Shown one piece after another: positions 1-6,928 of a DNA stretch of 13,741 nt. The stretch spans positions 1 through 13,741 of the forward strand of contig RGEC01000037.1 of assembly GCA_009918425.1 (NCBI GenBank), read 5' to 3'. The notes under the pieces are model-generated. The model made no database searches and had not been told where the DNA came from. It saw only the letters and a program-made list of their open reading frames with translations. This DNA is from Bacteroidota bacterium (GTDB lineage: Bacteria; Bacteroidota; Bacteroidia; NS11-12g; UBA955). Made by a program: the position numbers and the translations under genes. The number at the start of each line of letters is the position of its first letter. Within the stretch, counting starts at the first letter, position 1.

Positions 1-1
1 G

Positions 2-184
2 GTATTGCTTATCCTCAATCTTATCGGCTTTTGGGCAGCACAGCGTTATTTCTCATGTCAGGAGAGCAGCAGTACCCCAAAAGAGATGGTAGAAGAAGAC
101 CGCACTCTTGGAGCCAATGTGGAAGAATCCGGTTTATACAAGGAGTGGGGAATACGTCTTATAGCCCTGTTTATGGGAAGATAA
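2..184 (+). CDS. C-terminal end of an unidentified membrane protein (5' end outside window)
   Basis: The frame starting at base 2 is open from the window edge to TAA at 182-184 and gives about 60 residues. The first 15 or so are hydrophobic (VLLILNLIGFWAAQ), consistent with the last part of a transmembrane helix. A polar, Glu-rich stretch follows, and then a short hydrophobic end, GIRLIALFMGR. Another forward frame (base 1) is also open here but runs into the next gene, and the third has a stop within the stretch. I prefer this frame because it has a membrane-like segment and ends 9 bases before the kinase start, as expected inside an operon. I do not recognise the family, and the fragment is too short to assign a function. 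Confidence 0.45.
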   Translation, partial: VLLILNLIGFWAAQRYFSCQESSSTPKEMVEEDRTLGANVEESGLYKEWGIRLIALFMGR

Positions 185-193
185 ACGCATTAA

Positions 194-1240
194 TTGTCCT
201 TCTTTAGAAATATCATTTCATCAACCTACAGGTTTATAAACCAATCCAGGTTGTATCATATCTTTTTCTGGTTTTTTTACGCATTTATTGTGGCTGTATC
301 GCTTCAGCCCGGAAAAAATCTCAGAGAGTGGCTTTTGTTTTCCTCCCTTATACTCACATTTCATGCGGCTGTAAGCTATGTAAATAATTATTATTTTGTC
401 AATAGATACCTGTATAGCCGTCAATATGTTACCTACATTGTTGTTCTTGTCTTAACCATTGCAGCTACAGCATTTCCCATTTCTGTTATCATTCATAAGT
501 TGGTAAATAACCGTGATCTGAAGAACATGGTCTGGTCATGGAATTTCTTTATTCTTATTGCCTTGTCTATTTTATTCAGTGTAGTGCTGAGCATGGTGCT
601 GAAATTGCTGAAAAACTGGTATCAGGGAGAACAGGCACGACGAAGGCTACAGCAAATCAACACCGAAACTGAGCTTAAATTCCTTAAATCTCAGATTAAT
701 CCTCATTTTTTATTTAATTGTCTGAATAATTTGTATGCTCTGACTTTGAAAAAGAGTGATCTTGCTCCTGAGGTGGTTCTGCGTCTCAGCAATATCCTGC
801 GCTATGTGCTCTATGAGGCGGTGGATGGCAGGGTGCCATTATCCAAAGAAGTTCAGTATTTAAAAGATTATATAGACCTGGAGAAAATCAGACTTGGCAG
901 CAGGGCTGAAATTCATTTTGAAACCCACGGTAATTTAAATGAAGCACAGATTGAGCCTATGTTGTTTCTTACTTTTTTGGAAAATAGCGTAAAGCATGGG
1001 GCATTTAATACCATAGCAGATGCCTGGATAAAAATACGCCTGGAAGCGACTGCATCTGAGATTGTCTTTGAAATATCCAATTCCAAACCATCAAATCTCG
1101 CCGAAACTGAAAAAGGACAAGGTGGAATTGGTATGGCCAATCTAAAAAAACGCCTCGATATTATTTATCCCGAAAAATATACTTTAAACGTAAAGGATGA
1201 AGATACCGAATATCATGTTAAACTTGCATTAAATACCTGA
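194..1240 (+). CDS. LytS/YehU-type sensor histidine kinase (His_kinase family)
   Basis: This is a membrane-bound sensor kinase that would phosphorylate the response regulator encoded 4 bases downstream. About four hydrophobic segments lie at residues 22-38, 47-66, 78-102 and 115-140. A short linker follows, then the His_kinase domain with LKSQINPHFLFNCLNNL, where H171 is the likely phosphorylated histidine. The ATP-binding part shows the N-box LENSVKHG (N264) and a glycine box GQGGIGMANL at 308-317. This is the LytS/YehU layout rather than the classical HisKA type. The start is TTG at 194, because an in-frame TAA lies at 191-193 and the next ATG is only at about residue 112, which would remove most of the membrane region. 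There is no separate sensor domain, so the signal is probably sensed within or near the membrane. The signal itself cannot be read from the sequence. Confidence 0.92.
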   Translation: MSFFRNIISSTYRFINQSRLYHIFFWFFYAFIVAVSLQPGKNLREWLLFSSLILTFHAAVSYVNNYYFVNRYLYSRQYVTYIVVLVLTIAATAFPISVIIHKLVNNRDLKNMVWSWNFFILIALSILFSVVLSMVLKLLKNWYQGEQARRRLQQINTETELKFLKSQINPHFLFNCLNNLYALTLKKSDLAPEVVLRLSNILRYVLYEAVDGRVPLSKEVQYLKDYIDLEKIRLGSRAEIHFETHGNLNEAQIEPMLFLTFLENSVKHGAFNTIADAWIKIRLEATASEIVFEISNSKPSNLAETEKGQGGIGMANLKKRLDIIYPEKYTLNVKDEDTEYHVKLALNT

Positions 1241-1244
1241 AAAT

Positions 1245-1979
1245 ATGTCTGAAACGTTACGTTGTATCTGTGTAGATGATGAACCGCTGGCCCTGGAGGT
1301 CATGCAAACCCTTTTGAGTCATCATTCCGGTATAAAGGTGGAAAAAACATTTGGCCATGCCTTGGAAGCAATGGATTACTTGAAGAATAATAAAGTTCAG
1401 GTGGTTTTCAGCGATATAAATATGCCCGGCGTTAGCGGTATTGAATTTGCTCGAAGTATTGCTGATAGCGGAAGTGTGGTTGTTTTTACAACAGCCCATC
1501 AGGAATATGCGGCAGAAGCCTTTGAAATAGAAGCCCTTGATTTTCTGCTAAAACCTATTTCTCCGGATCGTCTTGCAAAAACAATCAAAAGGCTTGAAGA
1601 GTATTTTGAACTGCGTTCTTCGTTACCAAAAGACAATTCTGAGCTTTCAGAGGGATCTGTTTTTGTGAAAAGTGATGGTAAACTGCTTAAGGTTGCCTTC
1701 ACCGATATATGGCTGGTAGAAGCTTTTGCTGATTACGTTAAAATTTGGACCTCGGATGATAAACGTATCGTTACACTGCAAACCATGAAAAATATGGAAC
1801 AAGGGCTTCCCTCTGAGCGGTTTATTCGCGTTCACAGAAGTTTTATTGTAGCCATTGACAAGATTGTTTCTGTGCATAGTAGCAGTATTAAGGTAGGGAA
1901 CAAGGATATTCCCGTGGGTAAGAATTATCGCGATGGATTAATGGAAATCGTACAAAGGCTAAATACCCTTCGGCGCTAA
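1245..1979 (+). CDS. LytTR-family response regulator
   Basis: This is the partner of the kinase just upstream and probably a DNA-binding transcription factor. The receiver domain covers residues 1 to about 120. It has the acidic pair D11-D12, the phosphoacceptor D57 in VVFSDINMPG, T82/T83, and K103 in the FLLKPIS motif. The LytTR DNA-binding domain occupies about 138-240, with the typical features FVKSDGKLLKV, a central IRVHRSFIVA segment and IPVGKNYRDGL near the end. The 244-residue length is normal for LytR/AlgR-type regulators. The gap of 4 bases after the kinase stop points to one transcript. Target genes cannot be told from the window; LytTR proteins commonly bind direct repeats upstream of their targets, and I saw no clear pair here. 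The gene ends 3 bases before the stop codon of the convergent HMG-CoA lyase gene. Confidence 0.93.
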   Translation: MSETLRCICVDDEPLALEVMQTLLSHHSGIKVEKTFGHALEAMDYLKNNKVQVVFSDINMPGVSGIEFARSIADSGSVVVFTTAHQEYAAEAFEIEALDFLLKPISPDRLAKTIKRLEEYFELRSSLPKDNSELSEGSVFVKSDGKLLKVAFTDIWLVEAFADYVKIWTSDDKRIVTLQTMKNMEQGLPSERFIRVHRSFIVAIDKIVSVHSSSIKVGNKDIPVGKNYRDGLMEIVQRLNTLRR

Positions 1980-1982
1980 TAT

Positions 1983-2843
1983 TTATTGGCCGTGATAGGC
2001 TCCTGAAGCCCTTTTCAGGGCGTTTGAAAATGCTTCAGCATTGATGTTTGACGCTGTGTGTGTGTTTATCCATGCCAGTAACCCTTCGGTTGGAATATTG
2101 CCTGTGAGTTCATCATTGGCAAATGGGCACCCACCAAAACCCAGAATGGCACTGTCGAACCTGCGGCAACCTGCCTCCCAGGCTGCCTTTACTTTATTTT
2201 GCCAGGCATCCGGACGGGCGTGAAAATGGGCCCCGAAAACCACACCTGGATGTTTTCGTGAAAGTGTTTCGAATAAATAACGAATGTCGTCTGTTTTTGC
2301 CTGTCCTACTGTATCGGCTAGGCTTATGGTAGTTATTCCTTCTTTAACAATTCTGTCTGCCCAGCGTATTACTTCGTCTCTGTCGTAATTTTCGCCATAA
2401 GGATTACCAAACGCCATACTGATATATACTACGAGTTCCTTGCCTGCAATGGAGGCCAGTTCATGAATTTTGCGCATGCGAATAAACGCATCGGTGGTAG
2501 TGCTGTTTGTGTTTCGGCGTTGGAATGTTTCATTTACACTGAACGGGTAGCCAAGATAATTCACCATGTTGTATGCAATAGCCCTGGCAGCACCGCGTTC
2601 GTTGGCAACAATCACCAGCAATTTTGTATCACCTTTAAATTCGCCAATTCGAGTTAAAACTTCTGCTGTATCTGCCATTTGAGGAACAGCAGACGGATTT
2701 ACAAAACTGCCACAGTCGAGGGTATGAAAACCGCATGCCAGCAACCGCCTAAGATAATCAATCTTTACCTCAGTGGGTATAAATCCTTTAATGCCTTGCA
2801 TCGCATCGCGCGGACATTCAACTATTTGCAGGCTTTCTATCAC
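1983..2843 (-). CDS. Hydroxymethylglutaryl-CoA lyase family protein (HMGL-like, DRE-TIM metallolyase)
   Basis: It probably cleaves 3-hydroxy-3-methylglutaryl-CoA to acetoacetate and acetyl-CoA, the last step of leucine breakdown, in the cytoplasm. The TIM-barrel start shows VECPRDAMQGI (R12, D13), matching the VGPRDGLQ motif of this family. The metal-binding HFHAR has H206 and H208, and the signature LGFGGCPFA carries the active-site C239, followed by the TGNIPTE segment with N249. At 286 residues it fits bacterial MvaB-type lyases. The start is GTG at 2841-2843, which overlaps the TGA of the upstream peptidase gene in a GTGA junction, suggesting translational coupling. The motif set favours HMG-CoA lyase over isopropylmalate, homocitrate or citramalate synthases, which are longer. 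The exact acyl-CoA substrate was not tested, and no other leucine-pathway gene is next to it. Confidence 0.88.
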   Translation of the reverse strand: MIESLQIVECPRDAMQGIKGFIPTEVKIDYLRRLLACGFHTLDCGSFVNPSAVPQMADTAEVLTRIGEFKGDTKLLVIVANERGAARAIAYNMVNYLGYPFSVNETFQRRNTNSTTTDAFIRMRKIHELASIAGKELVVYISMAFGNPYGENYDRDEVIRWADRIVKEGITTISLADTVGQAKTDDIRYLFETLSRKHPGVVFGAHFHARPDAWQNKVKAAWEAGCRRFDSAILGFGGCPFANDELTGNIPTEGLLAWINTHTASNINAEAFSNALKRASGAYHGQ

Positions 2844-4972
2844 AAATTTTCCAGAATGTAGTTGGTTATTTTTTTGTAAAGATGTGCACGGTCGGGGCCA
2901 ACTACATTATGCTTATGGCCGGGATACAAATAGAAATCCACATGGGTATTCATCTGTTTTACGGCCTCCTGCAAATACATGTAGCTATGCTGTGGAACCA
3001 CAACATCATCATCCATGCCGTGAATTAACATTAACTTGCCTTTTAGCTGGTCAACATAGCCCAGCAGATTGGCTTTTTTATAGCCTTCCGGATTTTCGGA
3101 AGGTTTGTCCATGTAACGTTCTGTATACATGATTTCGTAATACTTCCAGTCTATAACGGGTCCACCGGCAACGCCCAACTTAAATGTTCCGGGTGCTCTT
3201 GTCATTAATGAGGTTGTCATAAATCCACCGAAACTCCAGCCATGAACGGCCATTCGGTTGGTATCAATAAAACCACGTTTTACAAGTTGTTTTAACGCAA
3301 AAAGCTGATCGCTCATTTCTACACTGCCCAGATTGCGATGTGTAACACTTTCAAACTCAAAACCACGGTTGGAACTTCCCCTGTTATCAACCGTGTAAAC
3401 AATAGTGCCTTTTTGTGCCAGATAAGCCATCCATAATGAACCACCTCCCAGCCAGCTTTCTGTAACCATTTGCGCATGAGGCCCGCCATACACATAAACG
3501 AGAAGCGGGTATTTCTTTTTTGGATCAAAATCCGGTGGTAAAAACAAACGGCCATAAAGCGCTGTGTTGTTGTCTAACAAAACCGGTTCAATACGAATAT
3601 CGCCTATCTGATATCCGGATAATGGATTCGGACCTTCATGAATAATATTTATTTGGGTTCCATCCAGCTGATGCACACTGTATCTTCGGGGAATAAGTGT
3701 AGATGTATAAACATCCAGATAGGTGCCGGCATGTGTATTGATAACTAATTTGTGGGTGCCAATTCCTTTGGTGATTTTTACAGGTTTGGGATTTCGATCC
3801 CTGAATTTGAACAGGTAAACATGACGCTGTAAAGGACTTTCTTGGGTGCTTTCATAATAGAATCCCTGATGGTCTTTGGTAAATCCCAGAAAGTCGGTTA
3901 CTGCCCAGTTGCCTTTTGTGAGCTGAATGGGAGGGTGCTGGTCATCCATGAGGTACAGTTGGTTATAGCCGGATTTTTCACTCATCCATAACCATTTATT
4001 ATCTTCGCCTGGAATGAAAATAGGGGGGTGTTCCGGTTCTACATATTTTTCGTTTTTTTCTTCGTAAACCACCTTGTCCAGTTTTCCATCATTAACCCTG
4101 TATTTCCGCAACTGCATGTGATTTTGTTCACGGTTTACCCATGCCAGGTAAATAAACTGACCGTCGGGACTCCAGGCAATATTGGTCAAATACTGATCAT
4201 AAGGCCCGTCGGTACTCAAATAGATGGTCTCTTCGGTGAGGCAGTTGTAAATGCCCACTTTCACAGAGTGGCTGCTGTCTCCGGCCATGGGATAGCGTAT
4301 GTAGTTGTTTTGGGCTGGACCATCCGCAATATTGGTCAGTGGATATTGGGTTACCCTGGTTTCATCCATGCGGTAAAAAGCCAGTTTGTTTCCTTCGCTG
4401 TTCCAAAAAAATCCTTTATTTATGCCAAACTCATTTCTGTGAACCGATTGGCCATAAACAATACCATTGCCACCGTCTTCTGTTATTCTGCGGGGACCGC
4501 TGGCAGTTACTATGCTTATATTGTCTTTTTCAATCAATGCCACGTTCAGTGAATTTTCCGAAATTTCAATGGCATCGTAATTTTCTATAAATTTTCGTTT
4601 GGCAATCAGGGTTTTATCGGCAGCATTGTAAATGAATAATTTTCCTTTATTGACAAACCAACATTCTTTTTCTGATTTCCACGTAACTGCAGGTAAAGAT
4701 TTCACCTCCCCACCTTCCATATTGGCAAGGGTAGCAAGGCTTTCTAAAGTAAATAAGGTGTCACTTATCAGGGTTCCGGGATCAGTTGATAATAGTGCTT
4801 TGCCTTTTATCTGTGTAAATCTGTTGCTGTTGGGAATCCATTGTACGCCCCGCAGACCGGAAGGTGAAAACTTGGGATTAAAACAATCTTCTATTGTCAA
4901 AACCTGATTTTGGGATAAAAGCTGTGTGCTGAATAATCCGAAGGTGAAAGGAAACAAGAGCAGTTTTCTCAT
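2840..4972 (-). CDS. Secreted S9B family peptidase (dipeptidyl peptidase IV-like)
   Basis: This is a 710-residue exported serine peptidase that probably removes di- or tripeptides from the N-termini of peptides in the periplasm or outside the cell. It starts with a signal peptide (MRKLLLFPFTFGLFSTQLLS). The eight-bladed beta-propeller domain (DPPIV_N) runs to about residue 450, and the alpha/beta hydrolase domain (Peptidase_S9) from about 490. The nucleophile is S580 in GWSFGGF, the acid D655 in IHGMDDDVV, and the histidine most likely H688 in YPGHKHNV. Y495 in VYGGPHAQ is the expected oxyanion tyrosine. The propeller Glu-Glu motif that holds the substrate N-terminus in DPP IV appears here as HRNEFG (N180, E181), so specificity may differ from true DPP IV. 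The open frame continues upstream to 5185, but the ATG at 4972 is chosen because the signal peptide starts there and the extension would cover dapD. It is translationally coupled to the HMG-CoA lyase gene downstream. Confidence 0.92.
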   Translation of the reverse strand: MRKLLLFPFTFGLFSTQLLSQNQVLTIEDCFNPKFSPSGLRGVQWIPNSNRFTQIKGKALLSTDPGTLISDTLFTLESLATLANMEGGEVKSLPAVTWKSEKECWFVNKGKLFIYNAADKTLIAKRKFIENYDAIEISENSLNVALIEKDNISIVTASGPRRITEDGGNGIVYGQSVHRNEFGINKGFFWNSEGNKLAFYRMDETRVTQYPLTNIADGPAQNNYIRYPMAGDSSHSVKVGIYNCLTEETIYLSTDGPYDQYLTNIAWSPDGQFIYLAWVNREQNHMQLRKYRVNDGKLDKVVYEEKNEKYVEPEHPPIFIPGEDNKWLWMSEKSGYNQLYLMDDQHPPIQLTKGNWAVTDFLGFTKDHQGFYYESTQESPLQRHVYLFKFRDRNPKPVKITKGIGTHKLVINTHAGTYLDVYTSTLIPRRYSVHQLDGTQINIIHEGPNPLSGYQIGDIRIEPVLLDNNTALYGRLFLPPDFDPKKKYPLLVYVYGGPHAQMVTESWLGGGSLWMAYLAQKGTIVYTVDNRGSSNRGFEFESVTHRNLGSVEMSDQLFALKQLVKRGFIDTNRMAVHGWSFGGFMTTSLMTRAPGTFKLGVAGGPVIDWKYYEIMYTERYMDKPSENPEGYKKANLLGYVDQLKGKLMLIHGMDDDVVVPQHSYMYLQEAVKQMNTHVDFYLYPGHKHNVVGPDRAHLYKKITNYILENL

Positions 4973-4979
4973 GGGTGTC

Positions 4980-5010
4980 TTTGTACTTCGCAAATATGGT
5001 TGCAAATTTG
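4980..5010 (+). promoter_or_regulatory. Putative Bacteroidota-type promoter for dapD
   Basis: TTTG at 4980-4983 is followed after 19 bases by CAAATTTG at 5003-5010. This fits the Bacteroidota -33 TTTG and -7 TAnnTTTG pattern except for one base (C for T). It would put the transcription start a few bases downstream and leave a leader of roughly 12-15 bases before the dapD ATG at 5028. The match and spacing are seen; promoter activity is inferred. Confidence 0.5.
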
Positions 5011-5012
5011 CG
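4989..5012. repeat. Inverted repeat between the divergent peptidase and dapD genes
   Basis: CGCAAAT at 4989-4995 is repeated in inverted form as ATTTGCG at 5006-5012 with 10 bases between. The right arm is also part of a perfect 10-base palindrome, GCAAATTTGC, at 5002-5011. The repeat covers most of the 55-base intergenic region and overlaps the -7-like boxes on both strands: CAAATTTG on + and CATATTTG, read from 4992-4999, on -. It could be a shared operator or simply the result of two facing TTTG-type promoters. Confidence 0.4.
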
Positions 5013-5027
5013 GCCGAATTAATTTTT

Positions 5028-5843
5028 ATGCAAAATACAAAGAATTTAATTGAAGATGCCTGGGAGAACAGAAGTTTGTTGCAACAACAGGAATATATAC
5101 ATGCCATAGAATACGTAATTGAAAAGCTAGATAAAGGGGAACTCCGCGTGGCCGAACCTATGCCTGATGGAAGCTGGCAAAACAATGACTGGATAAAAAA
5201 AGCAGTAATACTTTATTTCCCTACCCGCAAAATGGAAACCCTGCATGCCGGTCCAATGGAATTTCATGATAAAATGCAACTTAAAACGGGGTTTGCAGCA
5301 CTTGGCGTGAGGGTTGTACCGCATGCCATTGCACGTTATGGATCTTTTCTCGCACCCGGCGTTATCATGATGCCATCCTACGTAAATATTGGCGCTTACG
5401 TAGATAGCGGAACCATGGTAGATACCTGGGCAACTGTGGGAAGCTGCGCCCAAATTGGTAAAAATGTACATCTTAGCGGCGGTGTAGGAATTGGCGGTGT
5501 TTTAGAGCCCGTTCAGGCGGCCCCGGTAATTATTGAAGATGATTGTTTTGTAGGCTCTCGTTGTATTGTAGTGGAGGGAGTGAGGGTTGGCAGACAGGCT
5601 GTTTTAGGAGCCGGATTAACACTTACCATGAGTACCAAAATCATAGATGCAGAAAGTGGTAAAGAACTTACTCGTGGCTATATTCCACCCCGCAGCGTAG
5701 TGATTCCGGGTTCTATTAAAAAAACATTTTCAGGTGGAGAATTTTATGTACCCTGCGCACTGATTATTGGTCAGCGGAAAGAAAGCACGGATACCAAAAC
5801 CTCACTAAACGACGCGCTTCGCGATTTTAACGTAGCTGTGTGA
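5028..5843 (+). CDS. dapD: 2,3,4,5-tetrahydropyridine-2,6-dicarboxylate N-succinyltransferase
   Basis: The enzyme transfers succinyl from succinyl-CoA to tetrahydrodipicolinate in the succinylase branch of diaminopimelate and lysine synthesis, in the cytoplasm, so it feeds peptidoglycan. The protein has 271 residues, the usual DapD length. An N-terminal alpha-helical domain (1 to about 100) is followed by left-handed beta-helix hexapeptide repeats. These include the highly conserved stretch from MMPSYVNIGAYVD (114-126) through TMVDTWATVGSCAQIG to LSGGVGIGGVLEP (149-161), which closely resembles E. coli DapD. The C-terminal part (GYIPPRSVVIPGS, then YVPCALIIGQR) fits the family too. The frame is open upstream to 4926, but ATG 5028 gives the standard N-terminus and does not overlap the divergent gene. 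It probably shares a transcript with the glycosyltransferase, whose ATG overlaps the TGA stop in TGATG. Confidence 0.96.
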   Translation: MQNTKNLIEDAWENRSLLQQQEYIHAIEYVIEKLDKGELRVAEPMPDGSWQNNDWIKKAVILYFPTRKMETLHAGPMEFHDKMQLKTGFAALGVRVVPHAIARYGSFLAPGVIMMPSYVNIGAYVDSGTMVDTWATVGSCAQIGKNVHLSGGVGIGGVLEPVQAAPVIIEDDCFVGSRCIVVEGVRVGRQAVLGAGLTLTMSTKIIDAESGKELTRGYIPPRSVVIPGSIKKTFSGGEFYVPCALIIGQRKESTDTKTSLNDALRDFNVAV

Positions 5844-6913
5844 TGATTATCGGTTTTGACGCAAAGCGGTATTTTAACAATCGCACGGGGCTGGGAAACT
5901 ACAGCCGAAGTGTGGTTGAAGCTTTGCTGAAAAACCATCCCGAAAATCAATATACATTGTTTGCTCCCGGCCAAAAAGGCACTGTGTTGCCATCCGGTAT
6001 AACTATTGCTGAAACCCTTCGCAAAGGCTCCATTTGGAGGGTTTTTGGAATGAAAAAGGACCTTGTTAGAGCCGGAATTCAGGTTTATCATGGGCTTACC
6101 AACGAAATTCCATTGGGACTGAATGGTTCAGGTGTAAAAACCGTGGTTACTATTCATGATCTGATTTTTAAAAGATTTCCCGGTTATTACAACTTTGTGG
6201 ATCGCTGGATTTATCATCTCAAAACAGGTTATGCCTTGCGCAATGCTGATATTGTTGTGGCGGCCAGCGAAACAACCGCAAATGATATCAGATTATTTTA
6301 TAAAAAAGAACAGGCTAAAATAAAGGTGGTTTATCAGCCTGTGGATGCGGTATGGTATGAAAAACCAGCTGCTTCACCCGTAAAATCCTCCTACATTTTA
6401 TACGTTAGCAGTTTCACGCAGCGAAAAAATCACGGCAGCCTGATTGAGGCCTTCGTAAAAATCCAAAAGCAAACCGACCTTCATCTTGTGCTTGCAGGTA
6501 CTAAGGGGGAAACGCTGGAAAAATGCCGCTCATTTGTGGAAGCTGAGAAGCTTACTGACAGGGTTCATTTCTTTGCCGATTGTGATTTTGTGACCTTACA
6601 TGCGTTGGTGTACGGAGCATCCCTGATGGTTAATTGCAGTTTTTTTGAAGGGTTTGGGATTCCACTTGCCGAGGCAGCTGTATGTGGTCGGCCTATGGCA
6701 GTTTCAGATATCGCGGTATTCAGAGAAATTGCAGGGAAGGCGGCACGCTATTTCAATCCAAATAATTCCGATGAAATTGCATCCGTGATGTTGGAAAGCC
6801 TGGCACCTGAATATCAGGCTGAAATGGAAAAAGGCAGGGGAGAATTGCTATCCAAGATTGATGCCACTGCTGTTGCAGAGCAACTCAACCAGATTTATCG
6901 GTCTTTGTTGTAA
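5843..6913 (+). CDS. Family 4 glycosyltransferase (GT-B fold)
   Basis: This predicted cytoplasmic glycosyltransferase would move a sugar from a nucleotide-activated donor to a glycan or lipid acceptor. The N-terminal Rossmann domain carries the glycine loop RTGLGNYSRSVVEAL (about 14-28) typical of GT4 enzymes, plus VVTIHDLIFK in mid-domain. The C-terminal donor-binding domain starts near ILYVSSFTQRKN (185-196; R194, K195). It contains the EX7E motif in FFEGFGIPLAEA (E269 and E277), then GRPMAVSDIAVFREIAG. At 356 residues it is a normal single-domain GT4 protein without membrane helices. The start could be GTG at 5840 or ATG at 5843; ATG is preferred because it forms a TGATG stop-start overlap with dapD. 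No other glycan genes are next to it, so donor and acceptor are unknown. It ends 15 bases before the stop of the convergent outer-membrane protein gene. Confidence 0.9.
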   Translation: MIIGFDAKRYFNNRTGLGNYSRSVVEALLKNHPENQYTLFAPGQKGTVLPSGITIAETLRKGSIWRVFGMKKDLVRAGIQVYHGLTNEIPLGLNGSGVKTVVTIHDLIFKRFPGYYNFVDRWIYHLKTGYALRNADIVVAASETTANDIRLFYKKEQAKIKVVYQPVDAVWYEKPAASPVKSSYILYVSSFTQRKNHGSLIEAFVKIQKQTDLHLVLAGTKGETLEKCRSFVEAEKLTDRVHFFADCDFVTLHALVYGASLMVNCSFFEGFGIPLAEAAVCGRPMAVSDIAVFREIAGKAARYFNPNNSDEIASVMLESLAPEYQAEMEKGRGELLSKIDATAVAEQLNQIYRSLL

Positions 6914-6928
6914 ATTCACTCAAAACGT

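Noticed and set aside
4028..4552. Open frame of 174 codons on the + strand
   Set aside because: It lies fully antisense inside the S9 peptidase gene, whose motifs confirm the - strand frame. The translation shows no recognisable domain.
4926..5027. Longer dapD start at 4926
   Set aside because: It would overlap the start of the peptidase gene and add 34 residues not found in DapD. ATG 5028 gives the standard 271-residue protein.
4973..5185. N-terminal extension of the S9 peptidase by 71 codons upstream of 4972
   Set aside because: The extension overlaps dapD coding sequence and the divergent promoter, is Cys/Ser-rich without domain features, and would bury the signal peptide that begins exactly at the ATG at 4972.
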